This document shows positions 9,741-21,304 of a stretch of DNA of 30,934 nucleotides, piece by piece. Source of the stretch: Gnetum montanum (Eukaryota > Streptophyta > Gnetopsida > Gnetales > Gnetaceae). A model generated the notes under the pieces. That model made no database searches. It worked only from the letters and a program-made list of their open reading frames with translations, and was not told the origin of the DNA. The stretch spans positions 57,947-88,880 of the forward strand of contig MNCI01027290.1 of NCBI GenBank assembly GCA_015680685.1, read 5' to 3'. The position numbers and the translations under genes are program-made. Numbering within the stretch: position 1 is the stretch's first letter; each line of letters opens with the position of its first letter.

Positions 9741-12700
9741 TATAACACCCATTTGTAAGAAGCAAGAGTTAACACCCAAAGCCTCCAATAAGTTGGCTGA
9801 AAATGCAAGGGTAAACCTTTTTTTTCCCAAACAATTGATCAGTTATTAGAAACTCAATTTGTATGTAAACCAAGACAACTATCATTTAAATTAAAGCATA
9901 ACAAAGAAAATTATATGATGGAAGGAATGACCCAAGGATCTAGCAAGAAGAGAATGCCAATATGATGATTGACATCTCTTGATACACTATGCATCCAAGG
10001 TGCAATACGAAAGTAAAAACGTTTAAAACATAAAATCATATCCGTAGCCATCTAACTTAGCAAAAGTTAATTAATTTAATCATTTCACTTAATAGTCTTA
10101 TATTACGCATAGTCAAAATTTAATCGATTGTAAAGAAGTCAAACTCAAGAGAAACATATTAGTCATGTACCTGAAAATTGCAAATTGATATACAGAATAA
10201 TACAATAATCTTTACATTTATTCACAATAGCATTGCCAATGATACAATATCTAGGGTTCAGCAAGAAAGAAAAATCAAAAACTAGATAGTACATATTAAT
10301 AAACTAGTTCACATAGATAGTTGGACAAGCAGCACAAGAATTGTATGAATTAATAGTTTACAAATCAAATTATCAAAACTCTTAAGCACAATCAAATTTT
10401 GGTTTAACCATTACATGAAAACCAAATTGTGACAATAAGAATCTATGCAAGATTCCTTTGATACAATATACAGGTTTGATTTTCTCTTTATTTATCAATC
10501 AGATTATGATTTTTCTCAAACCATAATAATATATCAAATGCTATTCAGCAACAAACTTGTCTAATCCAACAATTAGTTACCGGAAATGTCTAAATCAATA
10601 ATATCAATTCATTTAAATGTACAATTTATTTTCTTCCAGCAACCTTGAGAATAAAAATCATTTCCATAACTTTTTAAAACTGAAATAATAAATTGCACAC
10701 CACTAACATTTAATCAAACTATCTAATTTACCAATAGTAGGGAATAGAGAAATCACCTACATTTAAAAACAACCATAATTTAACATCATTAACATTTAAT
10801 AATCTTAAATTAACATATTAGATTTCCCCCACTCCTTTGGACTCATAGAAAGATAACAAAATCAAACTTGAGAAGGTACCCAAATAAGAATCAAAATTTA
10901 AATCCAAGAATTAAGCATTCAAGAGTATCATCAAGGCAAATTTTCAGCCCAAAACCAAAATTTCAACAATTCTGAAATTTCAGAAAATCATAAAATAGAA
11001 ATGGGCCTAGGGATGCTCTCACTTTCTGCCAATAGTACCAATCCTCATATAAGAGATCTTTGGCCCTTTTTGGCAAATTGTTGTGCCAATATGCCCTAAA
11101 CTATTATGGGTGTTTTTGAATCGTTACAGAAACAACTCTCATCCAAATCATTTATGGCTAAGAGTGCATAGGATGAGTGGAGAGATTCATCAACAAAATT
11201 AAGGATTCAACAATCCAAAATCTCAAAAACAAAGCTTGTCAAAGTTTATTTTAACATAAAATGATATTCAAGGCATGGAAAAGAGAAGAGCTGAGATATT
11301 GAGATTATCAGCCAATGCTGTCCACATAGCAAGTGAAGGATTAATCTTACCATTTTGCTTAGATTTTTTTGCTTACCAGGAACAATTAATTATAATTATT
11401 ATTTTTTAATTTGTTGACTTTTGTGGCAGTCACGATCTTCCACTGTTGCTAATTTTTTTTCCAGTCACAACCTTCCCATGTTGGTGTTCATTTGCTGTTT
11501 TAGCGACAATCTTCTTTTGTTGTTGTTCTCTTTCATCCATTTTTTCGATCATCTTTTTGTTGTTCATTTGTTGTTCTAGCTATATTGTCCTTTTGTTGCT
11601 GTTCATTTCCAGCCACTTTCCTTGTGATTGAGTTTTCCTTCTTTCTCCAATATGCACATGTAGAATTTTTTTTCTCCTTTTTCTCTCCCCTTTCTCCTCT
11701 CTTTATAATTGCTAGTGAAATTCAAATCGGTTTGCATCTCCTTTTTTTTTAAAAAAAGAAACCATACCTTTTTTGCACCACCTAGTCACGAGGTCAATTC
11801 TATGCATGATCACTTTTAAAAATTAATAAAAGTATATTCTAACAGGTTGCAGGTTCAATTCTTTTAGTTGCAACTTTCAATATTTTAGTATTCTGATTCC
11901 ACCAAGTCTCAAGTTCGATTCCTTTTGATCTTACATAGCAAAAAATTGATAAGCATAAAATATTCAAACATAATATCTACCTTTGTTCCTTCTTTCTTTA
12001 GCAACAGGTCACTTAAAAATTTATTAACAATAAATATGTAGGTGTGCTTCATTTTCAACAACATTTTATTTTTTAGAAATCAAGTCATAAGATGCAATGG
12101 AAGAGATTTCAAAATGAGAATACAAAAGAGTGCAAGTTCAAAACATAAAACCTTCCAAGCCATCAACAATGCAACAGTTTTCATTTTGTATTTATAACTT
12201 ATTATTATATTGTCTTATGATGCCTTGAAAATTCATCGCATGACCTTTCTACAGCCATGGAGGGGGTACTTATATTATATTAACTAATGAAACTTTAAAG
12301 AGAAATGCATCAACAACATACACAACGTTCCAATTGTTCATTATTTTAAATAATACTACTATGATATACGTAATATCCTTGATTCATAGGTCAGGTTCTT
12401 TCCACTTGATTCATTGGTCAAGTTTCTCAGCAACATGTGCATATGTATGTATATTTAAAAGAATCATTCATACTAAGTGAAACATGCCTTTTCTTTCAGC
12501 TCTTAAAGCATAACATAAAGAATCTTTGTTTCTTTTTTCAAATCTGATTGCTGAAAAATTAGAATTTGTATAGTAGCTTTTAAAGATAAGATATCCAAAA
12601 TTTATATGAATACATATCAAAGCAAGTATATGACATATCCACACTAATACACACATACATTCAATTAGTTTATGAAATCATTTCAATGCACATAGGTCAT

Positions 12701-13632
12701 GCAACACATAAAAAATAAAAGCATAGTAATAACCTGATAAATAATATAACATTTTATCTTTATTTCTACTCAACTTTCATTTTGTTTATTCCATTAATAT
12801 ATGCTAAATCAATCGGTAGTATGTACTCAGTATTTTGCATATAGTAATACACACAACACACATTAGCACAACTTAGACCAATCACAAGAAAGAATAACCG
12901 GTTATTCAACCAATCATTAATACAAGCATATTAGAAACACTCTAAATTTATCACAGTCATAAATTATAGATAGTTATATAAATCAATGCTATCCACACAC
13001 ATCATCATAACAAAGTAGATTCATACACATTGCTACAAACTTCAAGATGAAATCACAAACTTTCCACCTGTAAACCAACTGCCTTGATTCTCTTTGCTGT
13101 TAGTTTTATCTATTGGGCATTTAGTCAACTTGGTGCCTAACATTGAACTCTTTGATGTTAGTGAAATATTAATTTCTTTCCTCGATTGTAATGACACCAT
13201 ATATGGGAGTTTTTTATTCACAGTTGGATCTCTTTGACCTGCTACTTGCCATGTCAATGCGATTTGCCTATTTACAACTACTCTTGCTACCTGATTCCAA
13301 TAACTCAACTACTTATTAAAAAACAACACTCCATTTACATTTTTGAAGTGTTTGCATCCTGGCTTTACAGCAGAGGAAGTAAATATATGTTGTGGCAACT
13401 AACAAATAAATATAAATAAAAATATGCATTTGCAATAGTAAAGCTTTTAAAAAATTGATATCCAAATGATTTTCTATGGGAAAAATTAAAAATCCTTTAA
13501 AAACTTTAGGGTGTGTTTGCTTTCTTGATTCTTCTCGTGCTCGATCAGTAGAGTCCATCCATTATATTTAAAAATTATTTGGTTTCACTTAATTCCAGGG
13601 AGGTTTACCCATATTAATCTTTAGATGTTGGG
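9741..13632. other. Long AT-rich non-coding stretch
   Basis: Nothing recognisable is encoded in almost 4 kb. The sequence is dominated by A/T homopolymers. There is a TTG/TTC-rich patch at about 11420-11640 with recurring 'gttgttcatttgttgttct' words that gives a spurious hydrophobic frame. The region could be intron of the gene starting at 5245 or plain intergenic DNA. Confidence 0.4.
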
Positions 13633-13648
13633 CCCCCCCCCCCCCCCC
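13633..13648. repeat. Homopolymer run of 16 C
   Basis: Sixteen consecutive cytosines (guanines on the other strand) interrupt otherwise AT-rich DNA about 160 bases before LINE-1 begins. Such runs are unstable and often miscounted in assemblies, so the exact length is doubtful. Confidence 0.9.
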
Positions 13649-13808
13649 AGTTTTTTGTTTATTTTATTTTATTTGAATTTCATTGATTCATGAATATGTA
13701 AATTCAGCATCTTAACTAATTCAACATCTTCAGATTCACAAACAAATTGAATGTAAACTAAATTTTATCCCTGATTAAGGTTATTGAAAATTTTTAATGG
13801 ATATCTAG

Positions 13809-15322
13809 ATGAGCATGGGGATGATGGGCGGGAGTGTGGGAGGGAGTACGGGAGGGAGCGGAACGGGGTGGTTGAGTGTTGGAGGTGGTGACATTTTGGC
13901 AAGCGGGGAGGCTGGCCTTTGGGGGACGGGGAGGTGTGGCATGGGCATGGTGGTGGTGGTGTCTTGGGGAGAGGTGGGACAAAGGATGATGATGGGGTCC
14001 TATTCGGACATGGTTCGGGAAAGCCTTTGGGGGCAAGTGGTGATGGTGGCGTTTCAAAGGTTTTTGGGACTACCTTGTCTAATGTTGGCTAGTTGGCATC
14101 CAAGCGATGGGGGAATTGAGGCCTATTCACGGAAGGAGGGAGTTATGTGTTTACAAGTTTAACACCCTCCAAGTGAGGGATTGTGAACCCTAGAACTTAG
14201 CCTCATTGGCAAGTTCATGTTTGAGGGCATACAACTTTGGATGAACCTTATCCAAGGGTGGGCTACTACAAGTTGGGGGATGCAACTTGTGTAGGCTTTC
14301 AGTTTGGCTGACAACAGGCTTTTGTTTGTATTCTAGTTGCTTGCAAACTGTGATAAGGTGTTATTTGGAGGGCATTGGTTTTATGGGGCATGGGGGTTGG
14401 CCCTTGCACCTTGGTGCCCGGGGGCCCACTAGGATGTGGATCCTTTTGCCCAGGTGCCAGTTTGGATTCAGGTCTTTCATCTTCCTTTGGAGCTTTGGAC
14501 ACTTGCTTTCTTGAAAACATTGGTTTTTTAATGATTTCATCAAGTTTGACAAGTTCACCGAATCTATGGACTGTATGGGTTATGCCTGATTTTGTGTTTG
14601 GCGGTCTTTGGAGTCCAAGGACAAGGTGCATGAAGTGGTTCTTAAACTCCTGTCGGGGGAAGAAATCCTTTGCGTTGAATATGAGAATCTTTCAATGGAC
14701 AAGATAGTTGAGTGCAGGGAGGCTTTGGGAACTCAATGCATGGTGTGTGGCAAGAATAATCACTCAGCATTGGCTTGTAGAATTCAGACGAAGGCCCCGC
14801 CTTGCTAGAGTAAGGAGGAGTGGATAGTGGTGGGGCAGGTTGGCCAGCTTGTGCGGCAGGGGGTGTCTTCTTTGGGTCTAGTGATGCTTGACACTGGGCC
14901 CTAGAGTAGCGGATTGATGCTTGTTTCAGAAGTTGGTGTTGGGGGCTAATGCCCGTGCTAGTGTCAAAGGCTCCAAGGGAGCCTACATTGGATTTAGGGT
15001 TATGTGGGGAGATGCCTGTACCTCCATCGGTAGGTTTGGAGGCGGATGCCATTGTGACCCCAAAAGGGGAACATGGGGGGACCTTCCATTGCTTATAGAT
15101 TGGGTTGGGGTTGTGTGGGGGTCACCTTTCTCCAAAATGGTAGATATTTTGGGGTCACAGATGGGGCTGTAGGGAGGCTTCCCTATTTTCACAAAGGTTG
15201 GGAGAGTAGGGTGGCCGCTCTCGCTAGTTGCTCAAAGTAAAAAAATGCAAGTGGAGATTGATTTAGGGTTGCAGCCTATCCTAAGGGAGGTGTATAAGAA
15301 GCGATCAGTTGGTAAGCCATGA
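13809..15322 (+). pseudogene. LINE-1 ORF1, RNA-binding protein with DUF4283-like domain and zinc knuckle
   Basis: ORF1 proteins of plant L1 elements bind the element RNA. The frame starting at ATG 13809 has a Gly/Ser-rich head (GGSVGGSTGGSGTG). The DUF4283-like domain follows (about 14190-14690), with LFGGHWFYGAWGLALAPWCP and FHLPLELW, both typical. A frameshift near 14515 moves the reading to the frame holding FIKFDKFTESMD and the knuckle CMVCGKNNHSALAC (CX2CX4HX4C, complete) at about 14740-14785. After further damage the tail is KKMQVEIDLGLQPILREVY, ending at TGA 15320-15322. Stops in the middle include one TAA, one TGA and several TAG. The tail is conserved in LINE-2, so it is a genuine part of this ORF1 family. 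Confidence 0.8.
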
Positions 15323-18300
15323 AAATCCTTTCTTGGAATTGCAGGGGCTAGGGTACCCCTTATAAAAGAAATACACTCCAAGATATTATGAGAAGGGAGG
15401 AATGTGATATTGTGTACTTACAAGAAACAAAGTTGCAGGCTATGGAGTCCCACCATTTGTAGTGGGTTGGGTGGCAAACACAGTTGGTACTGAGTCATGG
15501 TAAAGTCAGGGGTTTGGTAGTTCTGGAAAAGTTGTTGTTCAAGCTAATTGACTCCTTGACGTGGAGCATTACTGTGCGACTTCCTAAGAAGGAAGTTTGG
15601 CTTACAAACTTCTATGGTGCCCAGATTTGGGAGGAACAACTAGACAAGTTGTAGTATGTTGCTATGCTTGTTGATCAAAGGTAGTGGATCATGATTGGGA
15701 ATTTCAATCAACGCTTGTATGCGTGGGAGAAAATGGGTAACAACATGACTGATTCACTGGGCAATTAGCACTTCTTGGATTTCTTGCAGGTGCATGATTT
15801 GGTGGACATGGAGATTACCGACTACAAGTTTACCTAGAGCAATTGTCATAGGGGAAAAGATCTGGTTTTGTCCAGGATTGATTGTGTCTGGATCAGTATT
15901 CACATCTTGATGAATTTTGATGTACAAGTGGTGGGGAAGGAGAGGATGGCATTTGACCATCGGTTGCTCTATTGTTAGGTGGGGAATCACATTTCATTGA
16001 GGTTTCCCCCCTTCCAGTTTGAGAAATCTTGGTTGTTAAAGTCGTGGCTCAGGCCACTGGAGGTGCATATTTGGGTGGGCTATCATTTGCAAGTGGACCC
16101 TAGGGATTTCTTGAAGGCTCAGCTATGTTGACCTAAACAGGCCAGATGTTCCACCAAAGTAATGGAGAAGTTTTCTTTTCAGGTTGAGCATGTGGATCTT
16201 CTATCATGTTTGTTGTCACTATAGGCTCGACAAGAGAGGGGAGAAGCAGTGGATGTGGAGGAGTAGTTACTGTTAAGTTATAGGAGCTTGATGTCGAAGA
16301 ATAGACCTATTGGAAGTAGCGTGCTAGAGCTACTTGGCTAAAATGGGGGGATAGAAACATGAATTTCTTCTTTGCTACTACTAAGGCTAATCACTTGGCT
16401 AAGGAGATTAGACTGGAGCTAGACAAAGTCTCTTTGATTGACCCATAGGATGTTGCCCATGTGATGCATTCGTACTAGGCTAATATCTACGTGTATGCTA
16501 GGATGTTGTCTATTTCAGTTCTAGTAGAGCCTATTCTGGGGGTGATTGAGAATAAAATGCTTTTGGAGCCCTTCTTGTGGAGGGAGTTAGAGGAGGCGTT
16601 GGCTTCCATGAGATCGGATTGGGGTTCTAGATCAGATGGGTGGTTGGTTGAATTTTTTGGGGATTTGTATATGTGCTAGGGGTAAACTTGCTAGATTCCT
16701 TCAACCTAATGTTGCAACAGAATTAGGTTTGCCACAAAATTAATTGCTCTAGAATCATTCTAATTCCTAAGGTTGCCACCCCCTTGGACCCTTTGCAGTT
16801 TCGTCTGATTGGGGTGTGCAATACTTTGATTTGGCTATTCACGAAGATGCTGGTGCGGCTGGGGTGGCAACTTCCTTGTTGATGGCATGCTTGGTTGGGA
16901 ACAACCAAGTTGGTTTTGTCAAGGGGAGATATCTTCATGATCAAGTCATTTTGCTTCAGGCGGTTATGAACTCAATTCATGGCACTGGGTACTTGGGTAT
17001 GTGTATCAAATTGGACATTAAGAAAGCATATGATACCATTAGTTGGGATGTCCTGGATTTGATCCCAAGTTCATTACCCTTTGTATTCAAATTCAAGCCT
17101 TGGGGGCCTATTCTTTTGACATAGGTGGTTGTCTGTGGGGGTTTTCCTCCTTGGACAAGGACTGAGACAAGGGGACCCCCTTTCACCTTATTTATTCATC
17201 ATTGCTATGGATACTCTCTAGATGTATTGTAAGGCTGAAGGGATCTGGGGGCTAAATGTTGTTGGGATTGATTGCCTAATAGAGCACCATGTTGATGACA
17301 CGATGATATTCTTGTGTGCTTTGGTTCCATAGGTGTAGGCCATTAACAACACATTGGAGAAGATGGCATGGGAGATTGGGTTGGAGGTGAATAAAGGAAA
17401 GTGCACAGTCCATCTTGCCCAAGCATCTAGCTTGGTTAAGGGGAGGATCTTACAGGTACTAGGAATGCTCACTGGTTCAATGCATGATGTTTTCCTAGGG
17501 CTTTTGATTTTTGCTTGGAATCGGAAAGAAACTGAGAATACTCTTATTTGCAAGCTACAACAAAGGATGGAGTGTTGGACTAATCATTTTTTAATGTGAA
17601 AAGGCTGGATTTTGTTGGCAACTTCTGTCATGTCATCTATGGCTTAGTTCATGATGGTGGTTGCAGCACCTCCCATGGTTGTCATGAATAAAGTGGACCA
17701 GATTGGTCGCAAGAAACCTGGAATACTGTTTTTTGCAAGCTACAACAAAGGGTGGAGCATTAGACTAATTTTTTTTAATGCAAAAAGGAAAGATTCTACT
17801 GGTGACTTCTATCTTGTTTGCTATGGCTTAGTTCATGATGGTAGTTGCAGCACCTCCCATGGCTGTTGTGAATAAAGTGGACCAGATTATTAGATACTTC
17901 ATATGGTTTGGGGGAAAGGGGGGCTCTAAGATGCATATGGTGGGATGGGACATCATCACCCACCCCTGAGAGGTGGGGGGTTTGGGAATTCTAAGATTCC
18001 AGGATTTCGTTATGATGGGGTATCAAATGTTGGTCAACCATACTATGCAGGTGACTCCTAATCTTGCCCAATGGATTTAGATCATGATGAACCAATATAC
18101 TCAGTGGGAGGTAGGCTGTCAGGATTCACTAGTTTGGAGAACCATTTGTGCACATGTCAGTGCTATGATAACACCGATATGATGGGGAAATCACCCCAGG
18201 ATATCATTAAGAGGAAATTTCCATGAGTAATGGGCTAGCGTGCCTTGTGGAAAGGTTGATTGCCAAAAAAAATCAAAGTGTGTATTTGGCTCATTAATCA

Positions 18301-20097
18301 TAAGTGACTACTTGTGTAGGCTATTCTATGGGCCCATGGGCTCAATATTGCTAAGGTGTGCCAGACATGCCTGAGGGAGATGGAAACTATTGCCCACTTT
18401 GTTGACTAGTGCCCATTTATGATTGATATTTGGCAGTTGTTGGTGCACCCCACCCCCAAGCCCATGTTTTAAATGGGGATTCAATAGGCATTGCCATGTT
18501 ATGTGCTTCTTGGAAAGCTCATAATAATCTAATTTTTCATGCTTTATGGATTCCTTCCCTGGCTTAGGTGGTGGCGCAAGGGTAGAAATTGTCGTAAGAA
18601 GTGATTGTTGCAATGGGTCGAATGTCGACCTTTGATCTGAACTGCATGGGGTTCTAGTGGAACGAGGAGTTGTGGTTGATGATTTGGAATGTGGGTTGGG
18701 CTAGGGTGCTGAGTTAGTTATAGGGGGGACTTGGACTTGGTGGATAACACCTTTTTCCACAATTGGTAAGGTGATGCTACCACTTTCTTGGGGGTCCACA
18801 TCCTGTTGATAGAAGAGGTGTTGATGGTTTGTCTGGGTGTGTTGGCTGATGGTAAGGTCATTCTTCCTTAGGGCCATGGGTTCTAGGATGCGTAGGTTTT
18901 TTTCGATGGGGCCATCACCAAAACCGCTAGCAAGGAGGTTCCTAAATCTGCTCTGTCATTGATTTTATAGGAGGCAACAGAGTTGGTAGATCATTATTTT
19001 GTGCAATCAAGTAATGCTTGGAAGCTGTGCAAGGTCCACTTCTCCTTTTTGAAGTGCCTTAAGCTTGGTCGTAGGCTTAAGTTGCTTTGTTTTTCCTCAA
19101 GGTGCTATGGCAACAATGTTGGGGTCACCACTCAGGACTGATTCTTGCTTTTTGGAGGGTGGCTTGCCTAGTTACTCCTTGTCCTTCAAGGTCAAAGCCA
19201 TATGTGGTTTACCGTATGAGGCTTGTGGGGCCAGGACGGGTTATGGTTGAGGTTGTGCTTGAACTGGTGCATGATACTTCTATTCTTGTGTGGGAGATGA
19301 CATCTTGGGAGGGATTGCATGCTCTGTTTGGCCTTGAGATGGTTGTTCGCGATGAGTTGGAGGTGGCTAATGCCAGGATTAGGATCCTTGAGGCTACAAA
19401 GAAGAAGTTGGCAGCCATGATAGATGTGGCTAGGAAAGTTGTGGTGGTTGTGGAGGCCAAGGTGGCTGAGGAGGTGATTGCTGCAGAAGCTAAGGTGGTG
19501 GCGCAGGCCAGGAGGGAGGAGCGGTACCTTTGGGAGGTTAAGTGGGAGGCTCAAGAGTAGGAATTCAATAGGTGTCTAATGATGGCAAAGCACTAGTTCA
19601 CTAAGAGAGAAAAGGAGCTAAGGTGGAGATGGGACCTAAAAGAGTTGGCCATTCAAGTGGCTCTGGAGGACTTCATGCGAGGGCAGATTTGGATTGAGCT
19701 ATTGTAGGCAGAGAACTGTAGTGCAGAGAGGGAGCGGGCTGAACAAGAGTAGAGGGAGCAAGAGTAGTAAGAGGCAGAGGAGATGCAAAGACAAATTGAT
19801 GACGCCCAGGAGCAGGGGATCAAGATGTGGTTGCGGTTAGGCAAATGTCCATATGTTGTTATGGTCATTTGTTGCAACATGTCTTAGGGGGCGCTTCACT
19901 GGCACATTCGAAGAACCATCGCTAAAATCCACCCAAATGGGAAGGGTATGGCGGAGGAGCATGCACTTAAGGCTGAGGTTGCAAAGGAGTTTTAGTAGGC
20001 TATAGTATTTTTCAACACTGAACAACATCTGATGGTGCTAGACGTGATTCATGCTCAGGAGCGGGTGACTTGTTATTGTCTGCAGCTATCTAGATGA
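15319..20097 (+). pseudogene. LINE-1 ORF2: endonuclease, reverse transcriptase, zinc finger, coiled-coil extension
   Basis: ORF2 carries out target-primed reverse transcription. Its ATG (15319) overlaps the ORF1 stop as ATGA and opens with MKILSWNCRG, the standard endonuclease start. The endonuclease (15319-16000) keeps one frame interrupted only by TAG; visible motifs are IGNFNQ (usually GDFN, so an Asp to Asn change) and FDHRLL (usually SDH.P). RT (about 16560-17500) shows FVKGR, KLDIKKAYDTISW, GLRQGDPLSPYLF and the catalytic box HVDDTMIF (usually YADD/ADD). A zinc finger lies at about 18357-18415 (VCQTC...H..C). A 1.6-kb extension then leads to an Ala/Glu/Lys-rich coiled coil (about 19345-19850) and stops at about 20095. 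At about 1,590 codons it is longer than the roughly 1,200-1,300 usual for plant L1 ORF2. Several frameshifts make it non-functional. Confidence 0.82.
17520..17888 (+). repeat. Two-copy tandem duplication inside LINE-1 RT region
   Basis: The segments about 17520-17704 and 17705-17888 repeat at a spacing of about 185 bases. Shared words include 'caagctacaacaaag' at 17551 and 17736, 'ggcttagttcatgatgg' and 'aataaagtggaccagatt'. The copies differ at many positions (roughly 80-85% alike by eye), so the duplication is old compared with the decay. It adds a second copy of a post-catalytic RT segment, which LINE-2 does not have. Confidence 0.85.
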
Positions 20098-20460
20098 CTT
20101 TAGGTAGGAGTCTTTGTTAGGATGGATGGTTGGGTTTAATGGGTTGGTTTTGTCTATTTGCCTATTTGGTTTTGTCTTTGTGGGCTTTACTTTTTGTTGG
20201 GACAAGGGTGGACCCCATTGTACTTTTGGTTGGAAATTTTGTTGTCACTTGGCATAAGTTGTTGAAGGCATTTTTGATCTAGTGGAATGGGGGCGTTGTT
20301 GAGGTTGGGGTGTTGTTCTCCCTCTTGATGTTGGGGGTTTGGGGGGTGGGGGAGAGGAGGAGTGGGGTGTGGGATTGAAACCTCATAGTGTTGATTTGGA
20401 TTGCTTTTGTTGCTTGGTGGATCCCACTTGTACATATTTTCGATATCATTAATACAATTT

Positions 20461-20660
20461 GTGTAGTGTTAAGTACTGTTTTGGATAGTTTGTTTCATTT
20501 AGTTTTATTGAATATGATTTTAAGGGTTTGTGTAGTATTGTTTACTCANATTTGTGTAGTATTATTTACTCACATGTGAATATCATAAGGAAGTGAATCA
20601 TGTTTTCATAAGTGCTTTTAATTTAGCAACTCATTTTTTTAAAAGAAAAGTTTGGGTTAT
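20461..20660. other. Spacer between the two tail-to-tail LINEs
   Basis: About 200 bases of AT-rich DNA separate the LINE 3' ends. The word 'tttgtgtagt' recurs at 20457, 20527 and 20551. No coding signal is present. If LINE-2 landed in the LTR of element B, part of this spacer should derive from the missing end of that LTR; I see no convincing match. Confidence 0.5.
20527..20574 (+). repeat. 24-bp tandem repeat, two copies, with an ambiguous base
   Basis: Two adjacent 24-base units (20527-20550 and 20551-20574) both read tttgtgtagtatt.tttactca. They differ by one G/A, and the first unit contains the undetermined base N at 20549. A third, partial unit starts at 20457, right at the LINE-1 end. 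Confidence 0.85.
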
Positions 20661-21304
20661 CAAATTAATAAATCCGCCAAGTCTATGTACAATCAAAAAA
20701 TAGGCTAAGGGGGGAAAGCACCCCAAAGAAGGGGTCACCAACCCCCAAGCTAGAATGGGCCAAAAAAACTTCAACCAGTAAAGTGAGAACCTCCTAGACA
20801 TCCACCTTGGCTAGACTCAATGGACCCTAGTCCAAACCCACATCCCCAACCAAAAAATATTCCCATGTACCCACAGACACCCAAACACAAAGAAAAATCA
20901 ACACGTCAGGCACAACCATGGTTGACCAAAACCGCACCCAAAGAGGGCCCCAACTGGGATACAAAATAGCCTTAACAAGGAAAATCGATTGGAACCAAAC
21001 AACCTTCAATAGGCATAGAGGCAAAAACTTCCTCAGATATGGCGAGGCAGCTAGACACAATTGCAAGTAGTGCACTCCTATGCATGGATGGCATAGAGCA
21101 TGGCTTGATGTTGTTCCATGTCCACAAAAGCAGTAGCCTCTTGGAATCTTTTAAATTTTTCTTTCTTCTGTGTGCATGTGGCCATCCCCCTTTCCATCTG
21201 GGTGCAGTTTAGTAGAGGTTCTCCTTATGAAGCATCAAAGCATCAACCAAGATGAATTACTATTAATATTCATTTTAACATAAGACATTTTCCCTCACAA
21301 AGCT

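Larger units (their letters stand above)
13809..20460 (+). mobile_element. LINE-1: L1-type non-LTR retrotransposon, nearly full length, decayed
   Basis: The element is recognised by ORF1 with a DUF4283-like domain and CCHC knuckle, followed by ORF2 with an apurinic-type endonuclease, reverse transcriptase and a zinc-finger region, all in order on the plus strand. Base composition changes sharply at its start: AT-rich flank gives way to G/T-rich DNA at about 13805. The 3' terminus is placed at the words 'cattaatacaattt' (ending 20460), which resemble the end of LINE-2 and of plant LINEs generally. There is no clear poly(A) tail, and I could not find target-site duplications. Multiple frameshifts and many TAG stops show that it is dead. 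The total of about 6.65 kb is in line with full-length plant L1 elements. Confidence 0.85.

Noticed and set aside
11446-11631. Hydrophobic Cys/Phe-rich small protein
   Set aside because: It comes from a TTG/TTC-rich low-complexity patch; no neighbouring gene signals or homology pattern are seen.
13540-13808. LTR remnant of element B left of LINE-1
   Set aside because: I compared the words by eye with the missing LTR third (3436-3770) and found no match beyond short AT-rich coincidences.
13794-14057. Minus-strand frame rich in His and Pro, looking like a metal-binding protein
   Set aside because: It is the antisense of the G-rich start of LINE-1 ORF1; the composition comes from GGG/GTG codons on the other strand.
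15319-16000. In-frame TAG codons read as a recoded amino acid or readthrough system
   Set aside because: TAG sites match CAG or TGG in the related copy, other stops and frameshifts occur nearby, and nuclear plant genes use the standard code. Decay explains it better.
19192-19554. Minus-strand His/Leu/Asn-rich frames at the LINE-1 coiled coil
   Set aside because: They are antisense shadows of the Ala/Glu/Lys-rich coding strand, which is supported by the matching LINE-2 peptide.
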